A stretch of DNA of 43,021 nucleotides from Chthoniobacterales bacterium. GTDB lineage: Bacteria; Verrucomicrobiota; Verrucomicrobiia; Chthoniobacterales; JAATET01. Numbering within the stretch: position 1 is the first letter of the stretch; each line of letters opens with the position of its first letter. The translations under genes were made by a program, and so were the position numbers. Location of the stretch: contig JAATET010000113.1 of the NCBI GenBank assembly GCA_015655545.1, positions 1 through 43,021 of the forward strand, in the 5' to 3' direction. This document shows, one piece after another, positions 28,718 through 38,278 of the stretch. The notes beneath the pieces are model-generated. The model saw nothing but the letters and a program-made list of their open reading frames with translations, searched no databases and was not told where the DNA came from.

Positions 28718-29649
28718 GAAACGCCGATTTTATTTTGCCGTCGCTGCGTTTTTCCTGGGAAGGCAGCGCGCTGCTGCTCGCGATCTGGTGCGTCGCCGTG
28801 CTCTCGATCACGGTGCTGGCCGTGGCGCGATTGGTGCAATCCGACGTCGAGGAGGCCTCGCTCAAAAACCGCCGCTTCGAGGCGCGGGAGCTGGCTTTGA
28901 CCGGCGTCGCCTACGGAATGCATCCGAAAATCGAGGTATGGGATTCCTTGCTCAATCAAAAATTCGGCGACGGCCGCGAGCTGCACGTGAAGGTCGTCAG
29001 CGAGGCGACGCGGATCGATATCAATCGCGCGCTCAAGGAAAACGGCCAGAAGACGCTGCGGAAGCTGTTCGAAATCTGGGGCGCGAAGGATGAGGCGATC
29101 TCCATCGCGGTGGATTCGATGGTCGATTGGACCGACGGCGACGATCTCCGCCAGCTCCACGGCGCGGAAAAGAGCGAACTGCTTAACCAGACGCAATATT
29201 CCATCCCCGCTAATCGGGACTTTCACTCGGTCTCGGAGATGGAGAGGGTGAGGGGAATGGACGGAATCGCCGCGCTGAAGCCCGATTGGGCCGACTTTTT
29301 TACGGTCAACGGAAATCGCCGCATCGACTTGCAGGATGCCTCGATGGACGTGATGCGCGCCGGCGGACTCACCGCCGAGCAGGCCCGCCAGATCATCGAT
29401 GTGCGGCGTGGCGCGGATCACGAGGAACACACGAGGGACGACTACAAGATCAAAAACGTCACCGAGTTTCTGCGCCGCGTGGGCCTCGCGGACCCGCAGA
29501 TTCAGGCGCTGCAGTCGAAATACGGCGCGGGTCTCGGGCCTTCGCGCATCGAGAGCCGCGCGCGGGTCGGACGGACCGATTACGAGATTGTCGTCGTCTC
29601 GACCCGAGGCGCGGAAGATAACGCTTTGATCGCATGGGACGAGCAATGA
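28714..29649 (+). CDS. gspK: Type II secretion pseudopilin-tip protein
   Basis: 311 residues. SWEGSALLLAIWCVAVLSITVLAVA is the pseudopilin-like helix with the GSALL motif usual for GspK. The body contains RIDINRALKENGQKTLRKLF and DSMVDWTDGDDLRQLHGAE, characteristic of the GspK helical domain with its calcium site. GspK caps the pseudopilus with I and J. It overlaps gspL by 4 nt. Confidence 0.9.
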   Translation: MRNADFILPSLRFSWEGSALLLAIWCVAVLSITVLAVARLVQSDVEEASLKNRRFEARELALTGVAYGMHPKIEVWDSLLNQKFGDGRELHVKVVSEATRIDINRALKENGQKTLRKLFEIWGAKDEAISIAVDSMVDWTDGDDLRQLHGAEKSELLNQTQYSIPANRDFHSVSEMERVRGMDGIAALKPDWADFFTVNGNRRIDLQDASMDVMRAGGLTAEQARQIIDVRRGADHEEHTRDDYKIKNVTEFLRRVGLADPQIQALQSKYGAGLGPSRIESRARVGRTDYEIVVVSTRGAEDNALIAWDEQ

Positions 29650-30851
29650 AACGCCGCGGACCGGCGCCGGACGTGATCGTCCGGCTGTATGACGAGGCCT
29701 GGCAGCGGTGGGAATTCACCGGCGCCGCGCCGCGCCGTGTCGAGACGGCCTCGCCGCCGACCGAGGATCCCGCGCGGGTCATTCTCAGCGTGCCGGCGCG
29801 CCAGATCATCGCGACTCCGCTGTGGATCGAGGGCGCGGATTCCGCGCTCGCGCCGGAGACGGTGAAGCTCGAGCTCGAAGTGCGCGGGCTGCTTCCGCGC
29901 GCGCAGGCCATGTCCGGCATCACCGTGCGCCTGCTGCCGCACGAGAATCGCCTGCTCGCCGTCGTCGCGGTTTTCCCGCCCGAGCTGCCGGAGGAAAACT
30001 CCGTCGCCGACGCCTACGACGCCTCGCCCTTCCTGCTCGCGCTGCCACGGAATGCGGTGACGCTCTGGCGCGAAGGCGAGGATTTTGTCGCGGCGTTCAC
30101 GCGTGGCGGCGACGTGGTTTATTGGGAAACGATCGACCGCTCGGCCGGCGCCGAGGAGCTCCAAATCTGGCTCGGTCTGCTTAGCCTGCGGCTGCGCGGC
30201 GAAGCCATCATCGAGACGCCGCCGCGCGTGGTGAGCTGGGTCGAGGGCATCCCCGCCGCGCGCATCGCCCCGATTGGCTGCGAGACGCGGGAGGAATTCG
30301 AAGACGCCGTGCAGGGCGTGCCGTCGCTGCTGCACGCCCGCTTCGATTGGAAGCCGGTGAGCGCGCAGCGGGCCGAGAGCCAGCGCGCAAGTCGCGAGCG
30401 GGTGAAGCGCATCGTGCTCGCCGTGGTGGCGGGCTACATCGTGCTCGCGGCGGGCTTTGCTCTTTATTTCGGCGTGCTGCGTTGGAAAATTTCGCGCCTC
30501 GCGGCCGCGACCGCGCAGTTGCACGCCGAGGTGGATCGGTTCCAGCCTATCGCCCGGGATTGGACGATGATCGCGCCCACTGCCGAGCCGGTGCAGTTTC
30601 CGATCGAGATCCTCAGCGGTGTCGTGGCCGGCATGCCGGCGCAGGGCATTCGGCTGATTCGCTTCAAGATCGAGGCCGGCATCGTCTCCGTCGAGGGGGA
30701 AGCGGATACGTTCCAGATGGCCACCGATTTTTTCAACGCCCTGGCGACTGCGGAAGCCTTCCGCGGCTTCGATCTGCAAAGCGATACGCCGCAGATGAAG
30801 GCGAACAATTCCGCCAGCTTCAACATTCACGGCACGATCCCCACGCCATGA
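29646..30851 (+). CDS. gspL: Type II secretion assembly protein, GspL-like
   Basis: 401 residues. The N-terminal ~250 residues are cytoplasmic and could be the actin-like GspL domain, though the ASKHA motifs are weak. One membrane helix (IVLAVVAGYIVLAAGFALYFGVL, about residues 258-280) precedes a periplasmic coiled-coil and ferredoxin-like domain (IRLIRFKIEAGIVSVEGEADTFQMATDFFNAL). Order K-L-M supports the assignment. It overlaps gspM by 4 nt. Confidence 0.78.
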   Translation: MKRRGPAPDVIVRLYDEAWQRWEFTGAAPRRVETASPPTEDPARVILSVPARQIIATPLWIEGADSALAPETVKLELEVRGLLPRAQAMSGITVRLLPHENRLLAVVAVFPPELPEENSVADAYDASPFLLALPRNAVTLWREGEDFVAAFTRGGDVVYWETIDRSAGAEELQIWLGLLSLRLRGEAIIETPPRVVSWVEGIPAARIAPIGCETREEFEDAVQGVPSLLHARFDWKPVSAQRAESQRASRERVKRIVLAVVAGYIVLAAGFALYFGVLRWKISRLAAATAQLHAEVDRFQPIARDWTMIAPTAEPVQFPIEILSGVVAGMPAQGIRLIRFKIEAGIVSVEGEADTFQMATDFFNALATAEAFRGFDLQSDTPQMKANNSASFNIHGTIPTP

Positions 30852-31390
30852 GACCGCTCAACCGCAACGAACGCATCATGGCGACCGCCCTCGGGGCGAT
30901 GGTCTTCCTGTTCATCAATCTCGCCGGCATGCGCTGGCTCTCCGGCCACCTCGGTGAAACCCGATCCGAGATGTCGCGCCTGGAGGCCGAGTCGGGTGCG
31001 GCCCGCACGCTGCTCACCGAGCGCCCCCATTGGCTCGCCCGGCAGGCCTGGGTCGCGGAGCATCTCCCCGAGATTTACGACGAGCGCACCTCCCGTTCGA
31101 AATATGTGCAGCAGATTCAGGCCTCCGTGCAGGCGCAGAATCTCACCATCGAGTCGCAACAGCCGCTCGAGACCGAGCGCGACGGGCGGCTCGCGCTCGT
31201 GGGCATGGAGGTCACCGTGCAGGGCCGTCTCCAGTCGATCGTGCGGTGGCTGCACGCGCTCCAGCAGCCCGGCAAGTATGAAACCGTGCGGAGTTTCACG
31301 TTGAAGCAGGCCGACGACGGCAATACCATGGAGGCCACGGCTCGCTTGGGAAAAGTCCTCCGGTCGGGAGACCTCGCCTCGTATCCATGA
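30848..31390 (+). CDS. gspM: Type II secretion assembly protein, GspM-like
   Basis: 180 residues. A short cytoplasmic segment, one membrane helix (ATALGAMVFLFINLAGMRWL), a coiled coil, then a small ferredoxin-like domain (LVGMEVTVQGRLQSIVRWLHALQQPG). Typical GspM topology and size. It overlaps the next gene by 4 nt. Confidence 0.78.
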   Translation: MRPLNRNERIMATALGAMVFLFINLAGMRWLSGHLGETRSEMSRLEAESGAARTLLTERPHWLARQAWVAEHLPEIYDERTSRSKYVQQIQASVQAQNLTIESQQPLETERDGRLALVGMEVTVQGRLQSIVRWLHALQQPGKYETVRSFTLKQADDGNTMEATARLGKVLRSGDLASYP

Positions 31391-32127
31391 GCGCGCGCAT
31401 TCCAATGTTTCTCGCCCTCTTTGTCATGGGCGGTCAGCCCGGCTTCTCCGCGGACGCTGGCGCGGAGAAGTTTGCCCCCGAGACCTACCCGATCGACCGC
31501 TACCAGCAGATCTGGAAACGTTCGCCCTTCATCAAGGAGACGGAGTCCGTCACGCAATCCGCCGGCCTGGCCACGAAATACGGCCTCGTCGGCATGTCCT
31601 CGTTGAACAAACTTCCGATCGTTTTCCTCTGGGACAAAAACGAAGCGGACGCCGTGAAAAGCCGCTTCATGGTCTCGAAGGCAAAGCCCGATGCCGCGCA
31701 CAATATCGAGCTGATCTCCGTCACGATGGACAAGGATCCGCGGAAATCCACGGCCATCATCAAGCAGGGCGCCGAGCAGGCATCGCTGACCTTCGACGCT
31801 TCCGCGCTCCAGCCGACCGGCGCCACCGCCAGCATGCCGAGCCCGGGCTATCCTGGGATTCCCTTGCCATCGGGGCAAGTGCCTCCCGCTCCATTCCAGC
31901 CGGGCGGGATCACCGCTCCTTCCGGCCTCATACCACTCCAGCCGGGTGGGATCACCGCTCCGCCTGTTCCCAATGCCTCGGTCCGGCTCAACCGCAGCCC
32001 CATCGATCCGACCCGGCCCGGCCAGGCAACGCCGCCCCCGAATCCCGGCCTCCAGATTCCGCCTCCGCCCACGCCTCCGCCCACTCGACGAATCATCCTC
32101 CGCCCCAAGCCCATCAATGTTGACTAA
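31387..32127 (+). CDS. Unassigned secreted component within the gsp operon
   Basis: 246 residues. Signal peptide ending GFSA-DAGAE, a ~120-residue domain starting FAPETYPIDRYQQIWKRSPF, and a ~90-residue Pro/Gly-rich tail with two PGGITAP repeats and PPPPTPPPTRR. The position between gspM and gspD, and the R-S-P-F motif, are reminiscent of the periplasmic HR domain of GspC or of PilP, which bind the secretin, but it has no membrane anchor. It overlaps gspD by 11 nt. No gspC is otherwise seen. Confidence 0.65.
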   Translation: MSARIPMFLALFVMGGQPGFSADAGAEKFAPETYPIDRYQQIWKRSPFIKETESVTQSAGLATKYGLVGMSSLNKLPIVFLWDKNEADAVKSRFMVSKAKPDAAHNIELISVTMDKDPRKSTAIIKQGAEQASLTFDASALQPTGATASMPSPGYPGIPLPSGQVPPAPFQPGGITAPSGLIPLQPGGITAPPVPNASVRLNRSPIDPTRPGQATPPPNPGLQIPPPPTPPPTRRIILRPKPINVD

Positions 32128-34432
32128 ACACCCGGCCTCACGCCTCCTCATTCTCCTCCTTGCGCTCATCGCCGCCACGGCGGCCCTGCGCGCGCAAAAT
32201 CCTCCCGCCCCCGCCGCCGCCTCCGCGGCTTCCGCAAATGGCGACGAGATGATCGACGGCATCCAGCTGCCCAACAACCCCGCCACCGATGTCGCCCGAT
32301 TTTACGAAGGGCTCACCGGCAAGACGCTCATCCTCGATTCGAACCTCGCCGGCTCGCCGCTCTCCCTCGTCGTCCAGAAGCCGATTTCCAGAAAGGAAGC
32401 CATCGCGCTCATCGAGTCCACGTTCATCCTGAACGGCTACTCGATCGTCAACGTGGACGACCACACCGCGAAGCTGCTCGGCAACTCGAAGTTTCCAAAA
32501 AGCGAAGCGATCCCGCTTTACAGCGACCCCTCGCAACTTCCCGCCGGCGAAGAGATCGTCAGTTACTTCATGCCCTTCCGTTATCTCAAGGCGGAGGACG
32601 CATTCTCCGCCTTTCAGCAAATTGCGCCTTTCCATCCGAACACCGGCGCCTACGTCGCCATTCCGAGCGTCAACGCCGTCGTCCTCACCGAGTCCGCGCC
32701 GCTCATCCGCCGCCTCGTCGCGCTCCAGGAAATGATCGACGTCGAAGGCGCAAAAACCGTCACCGAGTTTTTTCCGCTCCAGCGCGCGGACGCGGACAAG
32801 GTCGTGGAAATCCTGTCGAAAATTTTCGAAAAAGACGATGCCGCCGCGAATCGCTCGCTCTCCGCCGCCGTCGCTTCGAACGGCGGTGCGCCGGGCGGAG
32901 TGCCGCCCCCCTCCACGCTGGGCGGAACCCCCGGCATGGTCACCGGTCTCCCCGGCAAAGTGCAAGTCTTCGCCGACAAGCGCACCAATCGCGTGATGGT
33001 CGTCGCTCCCGAGGGGCGCATCCCCTACATCCGGGCCATCATCGAAAACTTCGACTCTGCCGTGAATTTCGAGGAGCCTCTCGAACGTCCGCTGCGCTTC
33101 GTGAAAGCGGGCGAAGTCCTGCCCGTGCTCGCCAGCCTGCTTTCCGAAAAGGATGACAAAAACGGACAGCCCGCGATCGTGGGCGGCCAGGAAGGCAACG
33201 GCGCCAATGCCAATGGCGCGAATGGGAACTCCAACGACTCAAGCTATTCCGGCAATGGCGTGAATGGCTCCTCCGGCGGCCCCTCGGTCTCGACCAACAC
33301 CACCTACAGCGCCGAAAACACCGCGCCGCAATCCGTGATCGTCGGCAGCGCCCGCATCATCGCCGATCGCAGCGTGAACAAGATCATCGTCATCGGCCCG
33401 CCCGAGTCCCGGCAGAAAGCCGGGCAGCTGCTCGACATGCTCGACCAGCGGCCGAAGCAGGTCTATCTCGCCGTGGTCATCGGTCAGCTCACGCTCGGCA
33501 AGAATCTCGAAGTCGGCGTGAATTATCTCTACAAGGGCACGAATCCCACCGCCGGTCTCATCCGCGCGCTCGGCACCGGCGCCACCGGCGACATCTCGAA
33601 TCTGCTCGCCAATCGCAGCGGCTCCCTCGATGTCGTCCCCGACACGAGCACGGTGACGGACACCGCAGTGAACGCCGCGGCCGCGGCCGCATCGACCGCC
33701 ATTCCCGCGCTTTCCGGCCTCACGGTTTATGGCAGCATTGCGAACTCCGTGGACATCCTCGCCCGCGCCATGGCCGCGACGAGCAAGTTCCAGATCATCT
33801 CGCGCCCCGTTGTTTACACCTCGAACGGCCAGCCCGCGGTCATCAGCTCCGGGCAATCCGTGCCCGTCGCTTCCGGCACGCTCACCTCCGCGATCGATTC
33901 CAACAACAACACAAACAATCTCGGCAGCAGCATCGCCTCGAACGTCGAATACAAGGACATCGTCCTCGAGCTCGAGGTGCAGCCGCTCATTAATTCCGAC
34001 CACGAGGTCACGTTGAAGATCAAGCAGAAGAACGATACCATCCAGGGCACGACGACGGTTTCCGGCAATTCCTACCCGACGCTCGGTGTGCAGGCGCTCA
34101 ATACCGTCATCACCGTGCCGAATCGCAACACCGTTGTCCTCGGCGGCCTCATTAGCGAGCAGGAGGATCGTTCGGTAACCGGCATCCCGCTTTTGAAGGA
34201 CATTCCCGGAGTCGGTTATCTGTTCAGCAATACGGTCAAAAACAAAGTCCGTCGCGAGCTCATCATCATGATCCAGCCGTTCATCGTGGACACCGACGAC
34301 AAGCTGAAAGAGGTCAACTACATCGAGCGCGCGAACACCGGCTTCAAGGAGCACCTCTTCGACGAGCCCGTGCCCGTGAAGGCCGCCACGCTGCCCGTGC
34401 CGGAGGAATTGAACGATTCGAAACTCCGCTAG
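32117..34432 (+). CDS. gspD: Type II secretion secretin
   Basis: 771 residues. Signal peptide MLTKHPASRLLILLLALIAA then N0-N3 domains (for example TGKTLILDSNLAGSPLSLVV and VRFADKRTNRVMVVAPEG-like repeats) with an Asn/Gly/Ser-rich insert near residue 370. The C-terminal secretin domain has VPVASGTLTS, VLGGLISEQEDRSVTGIPLLKDIPG and GYLFSNTVKNKVRRELIIMI, which are diagnostic. It forms the outer-membrane pore. The ATG lies within the last codons of the upstream gene. Confidence 0.94.
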   Translation: MLTKHPASRLLILLLALIAATAALRAQNPPAPAAASAASANGDEMIDGIQLPNNPATDVARFYEGLTGKTLILDSNLAGSPLSLVVQKPISRKEAIALIESTFILNGYSIVNVDDHTAKLLGNSKFPKSEAIPLYSDPSQLPAGEEIVSYFMPFRYLKAEDAFSAFQQIAPFHPNTGAYVAIPSVNAVVLTESAPLIRRLVALQEMIDVEGAKTVTEFFPLQRADADKVVEILSKIFEKDDAAANRSLSAAVASNGGAPGGVPPPSTLGGTPGMVTGLPGKVQVFADKRTNRVMVVAPEGRIPYIRAIIENFDSAVNFEEPLERPLRFVKAGEVLPVLASLLSEKDDKNGQPAIVGGQEGNGANANGANGNSNDSSYSGNGVNGSSGGPSVSTNTTYSAENTAPQSVIVGSARIIADRSVNKIIVIGPPESRQKAGQLLDMLDQRPKQVYLAVVIGQLTLGKNLEVGVNYLYKGTNPTAGLIRALGTGATGDISNLLANRSGSLDVVPDTSTVTDTAVNAAAAAASTAIPALSGLTVYGSIANSVDILARAMAATSKFQIISRPVVYTSNGQPAVISSGQSVPVASGTLTSAIDSNNNTNNLGSSIASNVEYKDIVLELEVQPLINSDHEVTLKIKQKNDTIQGTTTVSGNSYPTLGVQALNTVITVPNRNTVVLGGLISEQEDRSVTGIPLLKDIPGVGYLFSNTVKNKVRRELIIMIQPFIVDTDDKLKEVNYIERANTGFKEHLFDEPVPVKAATLPVPEELNDSKLR

Positions 34433-34453
34433 CGATCGATGGAAGGAACATCC

Positions 34454-36172
34454 ATGACCACTCTCGTCGGCAATCCCGTCCTCGACACCATCGCCGAAGC
34501 TCTGCGCAAGGCCGGCGCGGAAATGACGACCGAGACCTTGGACACCGCGGCGCAGGCACTGGCGACGCAGCGCTCGGCCGTTCGCGCCGTGCTCGCGCAG
34601 GAGGGATTGCCCGAGAAGGAATTCCTCAAAGCACTCGCCGCGAGTGTCGGCATGGAATGGTTCGAGCCGCCCGTGGATGCCGTGCCGTCGTTCTCGAAAA
34701 CGTTCCCCGCGCGCCTCGCGCTCCGCTATCATCTCGTCCCGCTCCAGCAATCCGACGAGGGGCTTCTGCTCGCGACCTACGATCCGCTCGACTACCTCGC
34801 GCGCGCCGCGGTGCGGCAGCAATTTGCCGGCCGCGTGCGTTTCGTCGCCTCGACGCGGAAGTTCATCGTCGCTTCGATCCGCGCGCACTACGGCGTCGGA
34901 GCCGAGACGTTCGAGGAGCTGCTCGAAGGCCGCGAGGAGGAAGGCACGGAGATCGATGGACTCGAGGAAGTGAACGTCGTCGATGGTGACGATTCCGAGG
35001 CGTCGGTGATGAAATTCGTGAACCAGATCATCCGCGAAGCGCTCGTCGAGCGCGCGACGGATATCCATGTCGAGCCGCTCGGCACCGACCTGCGCATCCG
35101 CTACCGCATCGACGGCGTGCTCCACGAAGTGCCCGTGCCGCAGAATATCAAGGTGCTGCAGGCGTCGGTTCTTTCGCGCATCAAGATCATGTCGAATCTC
35201 GACATCGCCGAGCGCCGCATCCCGCAGGACGGCCGCATCAATCTGGAGTTCAACAACGAATCCATCGACGTGCGTGTCGCCACGATTCCGTCCGTCACCG
35301 GCGAGACGATCAGCCTGCGTCTGCTTGGCCAGGAACATTTCGATTTCGAGCGGCTCGGCCTCGACGCCGAGTTGGAAAAAGTCGTCCGGGAGCTTCTCGC
35401 GCAGCCGAATGGCATCGTCCTCGTCACCGGCCCGACCGGCAGCGGAAAATCGACGAGCCTTTACACCTTCCTCTCCTCGCTGAATACGATGCAGCGACGC
35501 ATCGTCACGATCGAGGATCCCGTCGAGCACAAGCTTCCGGGCGTGATTCAGATCGCCGTGCGGCCCGAGATCTCGCTTACCTTCGCGACCGCGTTGCGCG
35601 CCGTTCTTCGCGGCGATCCGAACGTCATCATGGTCGGCGAGATGCGCGATCTCGAGACCGCGGAAATCGCCGTGCGCGCCGCGCTCACCGGTCACCTCGT
35701 CTTCAGCACACTCCACACGAACGACTCCGTCGGCGGCATCATCCGCCTCATCGACATGGGCGTGGAGCCATTCCTGATCGGCTCGTCCGTGCGCGCCTTC
35801 ATCGCCCAGCGCCTGGTGCGCCGGCTTTGCCCGGAGTGCAAGAAACCCGATTCCCACGCCGCCGGCTACCTCGAGCAGATCGGCTTTCCGAAGGAATGGG
35901 CCGGCTCGACCTACGGCCCGAACGGGTGCGACTCCTGTCGCGGCACCGGCTACCGCGGCCGCACCGCGCTCTACGAAATCTGCCTCGTCACGCCGGAAAT
36001 TCAGGACCTCATTCAAAGCAAAGCCATCCCGAGCGTGCTGCGCGCGAAGGCCACCGAGCAGGGCCTCGTTTCCGTGCGCGGCTACGGTTGGAAACGCGTG
36101 ATGGAAGGCGTCACCTCCGTCGCCGAGGTGCTGCGCGTCACCGCCGCCGACGTCGCCGCGCTCGACGAATAA
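34454..36172 (+). CDS. gspE: Type II secretion ATPase
   Basis: 572 residues from ATG 34454, which has GGAAGGA about 6 nt upstream; the ATG at 34439 has none. Walker A GPTGSGKSTSLYTFL, Asp box and Walker B (IMVGEMRDLETAEIA), and the tetracysteine zinc motif CPECKKP ... CDSCRGTGYRGR. The N1E domain is present. It powers pseudopilus assembly through GspL and GspF. Confidence 0.95.
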   Translation: MTTLVGNPVLDTIAEALRKAGAEMTTETLDTAAQALATQRSAVRAVLAQEGLPEKEFLKALAASVGMEWFEPPVDAVPSFSKTFPARLALRYHLVPLQQSDEGLLLATYDPLDYLARAAVRQQFAGRVRFVASTRKFIVASIRAHYGVGAETFEELLEGREEEGTEIDGLEEVNVVDGDDSEASVMKFVNQIIREALVERATDIHVEPLGTDLRIRYRIDGVLHEVPVPQNIKVLQASVLSRIKIMSNLDIAERRIPQDGRINLEFNNESIDVRVATIPSVTGETISLRLLGQEHFDFERLGLDAELEKVVRELLAQPNGIVLVTGPTGSGKSTSLYTFLSSLNTMQRRIVTIEDPVEHKLPGVIQIAVRPEISLTFATALRAVLRGDPNVIMVGEMRDLETAEIAVRAALTGHLVFSTLHTNDSVGGIIRLIDMGVEPFLIGSSVRAFIAQRLVRRLCPECKKPDSHAAGYLEQIGFPKEWAGSTYGPNGCDSCRGTGYRGRTALYEICLVTPEIQDLIQSKAIPSVLRAKATEQGLVSVRGYGWKRVMEGVTSVAEVLRVTAADVAALDE

Positions 36173-36178
36173 CGCGCC

Positions 36179-37443
36179 ATGGAAACCTTTCGATTCAAAG
36201 CCGCGAACGCCGCCGGCGCCCTCGAGAGCGGCACGCTCGCCGCGCGCTCGAAGGCCGAGGCCTACGACGTCCTGCGCGCGCGCAAGCTCCGCCCGGTCTC
36301 CATCGAACCCGCCGCCCGCACGGCCGCGACGACGGCCAAAGACGGGACGAAAGCCAATGCCGCCGGTCCCGTGCGCTCGCTGGCGAACGCGCAGCTCCTG
36401 CTGTTTACCGAGGAACTTTCCAAGCTGCTCGACTCCGGCCTCCAGCTCGAGCCCGCGCTGCGCATCATCGAGACGCGCCGCGAGAAATCCGCGCTCCAGC
36501 CCGTCGCCGCCTATCTGCGCCAGCAAGTGCGCGACGGCGTGAGTTTTTCGAATGCCCTGCGCTCGTGCGGCAAATGTTTCTCCGAGCTCTTCTGCAGCAT
36601 GGTCGCCGCGGGCGAGGCGGCCGGCGCGCTGCCGCGCATTCTGCGACGGCAGGCCGAGTATTTCGCGATCATGGCCGACCTGCGCCGCCGCGTGACGATG
36701 GCGCTCGTCTATCCCAGCATCGTTTTCACCGCCGGCATCGTGCTGCTCGTCATTTTCATGACCTTCCTGCTCCCGCAGCTCACGCAGCTGCTCAAGCGTA
36801 ACGACCAGCAGCTGCCGTTCGCCACCCGCGTCCTCATCGGCACGAGCGATTTCGTCGGCGGCTACTGGTGGCTCATGCTGCTCGTCGCGGCGGGCGCCGC
36901 GGCGGCTTTCACCTTCTGGACCCGCACGCCGGAGGGCCGCATGACGTGGGACCGCGTCTCGCTGCGCATTCCGCTGCTCGGCCAGGTGCTGCGCGGGCGG
37001 TTCTACGCGGAGTTTTCGCAGACGCTTTCCACGCTCGTCGCCAATGGCGTGACGCTGCTCAACGGCCTCACGCTCCTCGAGCGCGCGACGCCGAATGTTT
37101 ATATCCGCAAGCTGCTCCGTCGGCTTTCCGAGCGGGTGGGGGAGGGCGGCGCCCTTTCTTCCTCGATGCGCGTCGTGGCCTTTTTCCCGACGAACTGATC
37201 GATATGATCGTCGTCGGCGAGCAGACGGGCAATCTGGCCGGCTCGCTCGAGCGCAGCGCGAAACGCTACGACCGCGAGTTTTCGAATCACATCTCCTCGG
37301 TCACGAATCTCATCCAGCCCGTCACCATCATGGTCGTCGCGCTCTTTGTCGGCGGCATCGCCTACTCGATGATCACCGGCATCCTCACATCGGTCTCCAG
37401 CATGCGCGTGCGCTCGGCGCCCTCGCAATCCGCCCCGCCGTAG
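36179..37443 (+). CDS. gspF: Type II secretion inner-membrane platform protein, frameshifted
   Basis: The frame from 36179 ends at 37198 after 339 residues (ending SMRVVAFFPTN). The next frame, from about 37165, continues with LFPDELIDMIVVGEQTGNLAGSL and the last membrane helices to 37443. Together they make a normal ~420-residue GspF with two T2SSF domains (FTEELSKLLDSGLQLEPALR; GLFPDELIDMI). One base appears missing near GTGGCC (37177-37182); restoring it gives GLFPDE. Either an assembly error or a disabled gene that would block secretion. Confidence 0.88.
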
Positions 37444-37451
37444 GAGATAAA

Positions 37452-37514
37452 AATCTGGAACTCAGGAACTCAAGGAATTCAAAGGCATTTCCGGCCCTTC
37501 CTGAGTTCCAGATT
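37452..37514. repeat. 17-bp perfect inverted repeat after gspF
   Basis: AATCTGGAACTCAGGAA (37452-37468) and TTCCTGAGTTCCAGATT (37498-37514) form a 17-bp stem with a 29-nt loop that contains further G-G-A-A/T-T-C-C pairing. No T-run follows, so it is not a simple terminator. It may be a REP-like element or an mRNA 3'-end protector for the gsp operon. Confidence 0.7.
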
Positions 37515-37590
37515 CCTCCCGGATTTCCCTCTTCCGTGCCTATGACACAATTTTCCCTTTCGCCCCGGCGCGGGGTGTGTATTTTGTTTC

Positions 37591-37693
37591 CCAGCATCAA
37601 GAGCGGCTCGTGGAAACACGGGTCCGGCAACCTGACGAGGAGACGTCGAGGTGCCTGGTTCTTCCGAACCGATGTGCGGCCAGAAAACTGGCC
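37591..37693 (+). promoter_or_regulatory. SAM riboswitch (SAM-I/SAM-IV clan)
   Basis: The core motifs follow the SAM-I clan in order: CATCAAGAG after the P1 strand, then ACACGGGTCCGGCAACCT, the P3 hairpin GACG-AGGAGA-CGTC, GAGGTGCC, a P4-like hairpin GGTTC-TTCC-GAACC and the 3' P1 strand GATGT. A second hairpin GGCCAG-AAAA-CTGGCC (37678-37693) follows without a T-run, which may suit translational control. SAM-I versus SAM-I/IV variant cannot be decided by eye. Confidence 0.75.
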
Positions 37694-37777
37694 GAACTGC
37701 CATCTCCAGTGGTGTCGCGAAGGCGGCATCCTCTCTCTTCGATGCGTCAATCGAACCACAAAACGAAAACACGCATC

Positions 37778-38026
37778 ATGTCCTACAACATCACAACTGC
37801 CGTCTCATCCGCGGTCCCAGCCGTCCGCATCGCGGAGACGAATCCGGACCATCATCTCTGGAACAACAACGGCACCTGGTGGATCCACTACACGCTCCAC
37901 CTGCCCGACTACACGAAGCAGCGCGTCCGCCGCTCGCTCAGCACCCGGCACTCCCGCACCGCCCGCGCGCGGCGCGACGAGATTTTCGCCGAGCTGCTCA
38001 GCCACCCGCCGAGCGGGTTGAACTGA
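37778..38026 (+). CDS. Orphan small protein resembling an integrase arm domain
   Basis: 82 residues. NGTWWIHYTLHLPDYTKQRVRRSLSTRHSRTARARRDEIFAEL resembles the arm-binding N-terminal domain of tyrosine recombinases (a beta-hairpin with W/R-rich strands, then a basic helix), but no catalytic domain follows. It is the first gene after the SAM riboswitch; an alternative start at 37742 adds 12 basic residues. Why such a protein would be under SAM control is unclear. No methionine-pathway gene is present downstream. Confidence 0.55.
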   Translation: MSYNITTAVSSAVPAVRIAETNPDHHLWNNNGTWWIHYTLHLPDYTKQRVRRSLSTRHSRTARARRDEIFAELLSHPPSGLN

Positions 38027-38278
38027 AAAAAATCGGACAGTTCATCGAGCCGTCCCGGCCTGCATGGGCGGGGCGGTTTCGATGATCCCCAGCGGAGCGC
38101 TCGGCACGGGAATCGCAGCGTTGGGCGGCATTCTTTACGGCGTTTCCCGGCAAAAAATCGATTCGCTCATCACTTCAGATCACCGCAAGATAATGATTGA
38201 GCTTGGTCGAATGTTTCATGCAAGGATTTGTCCCCGCGTGTCGTTCGGGTGGCCGGGCCAACGTCAGACCATTAAAAA

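Noticed and set aside
33239-36526. Very long minus-strand open frame (1095 residues) under gspD-gspE-gspF
   Set aside because: Antisense of three well-supported gsp genes; composition (Arg/Gly/His/Asp-rich, no domain) is typical of a shadow frame in GC-rich DNA.
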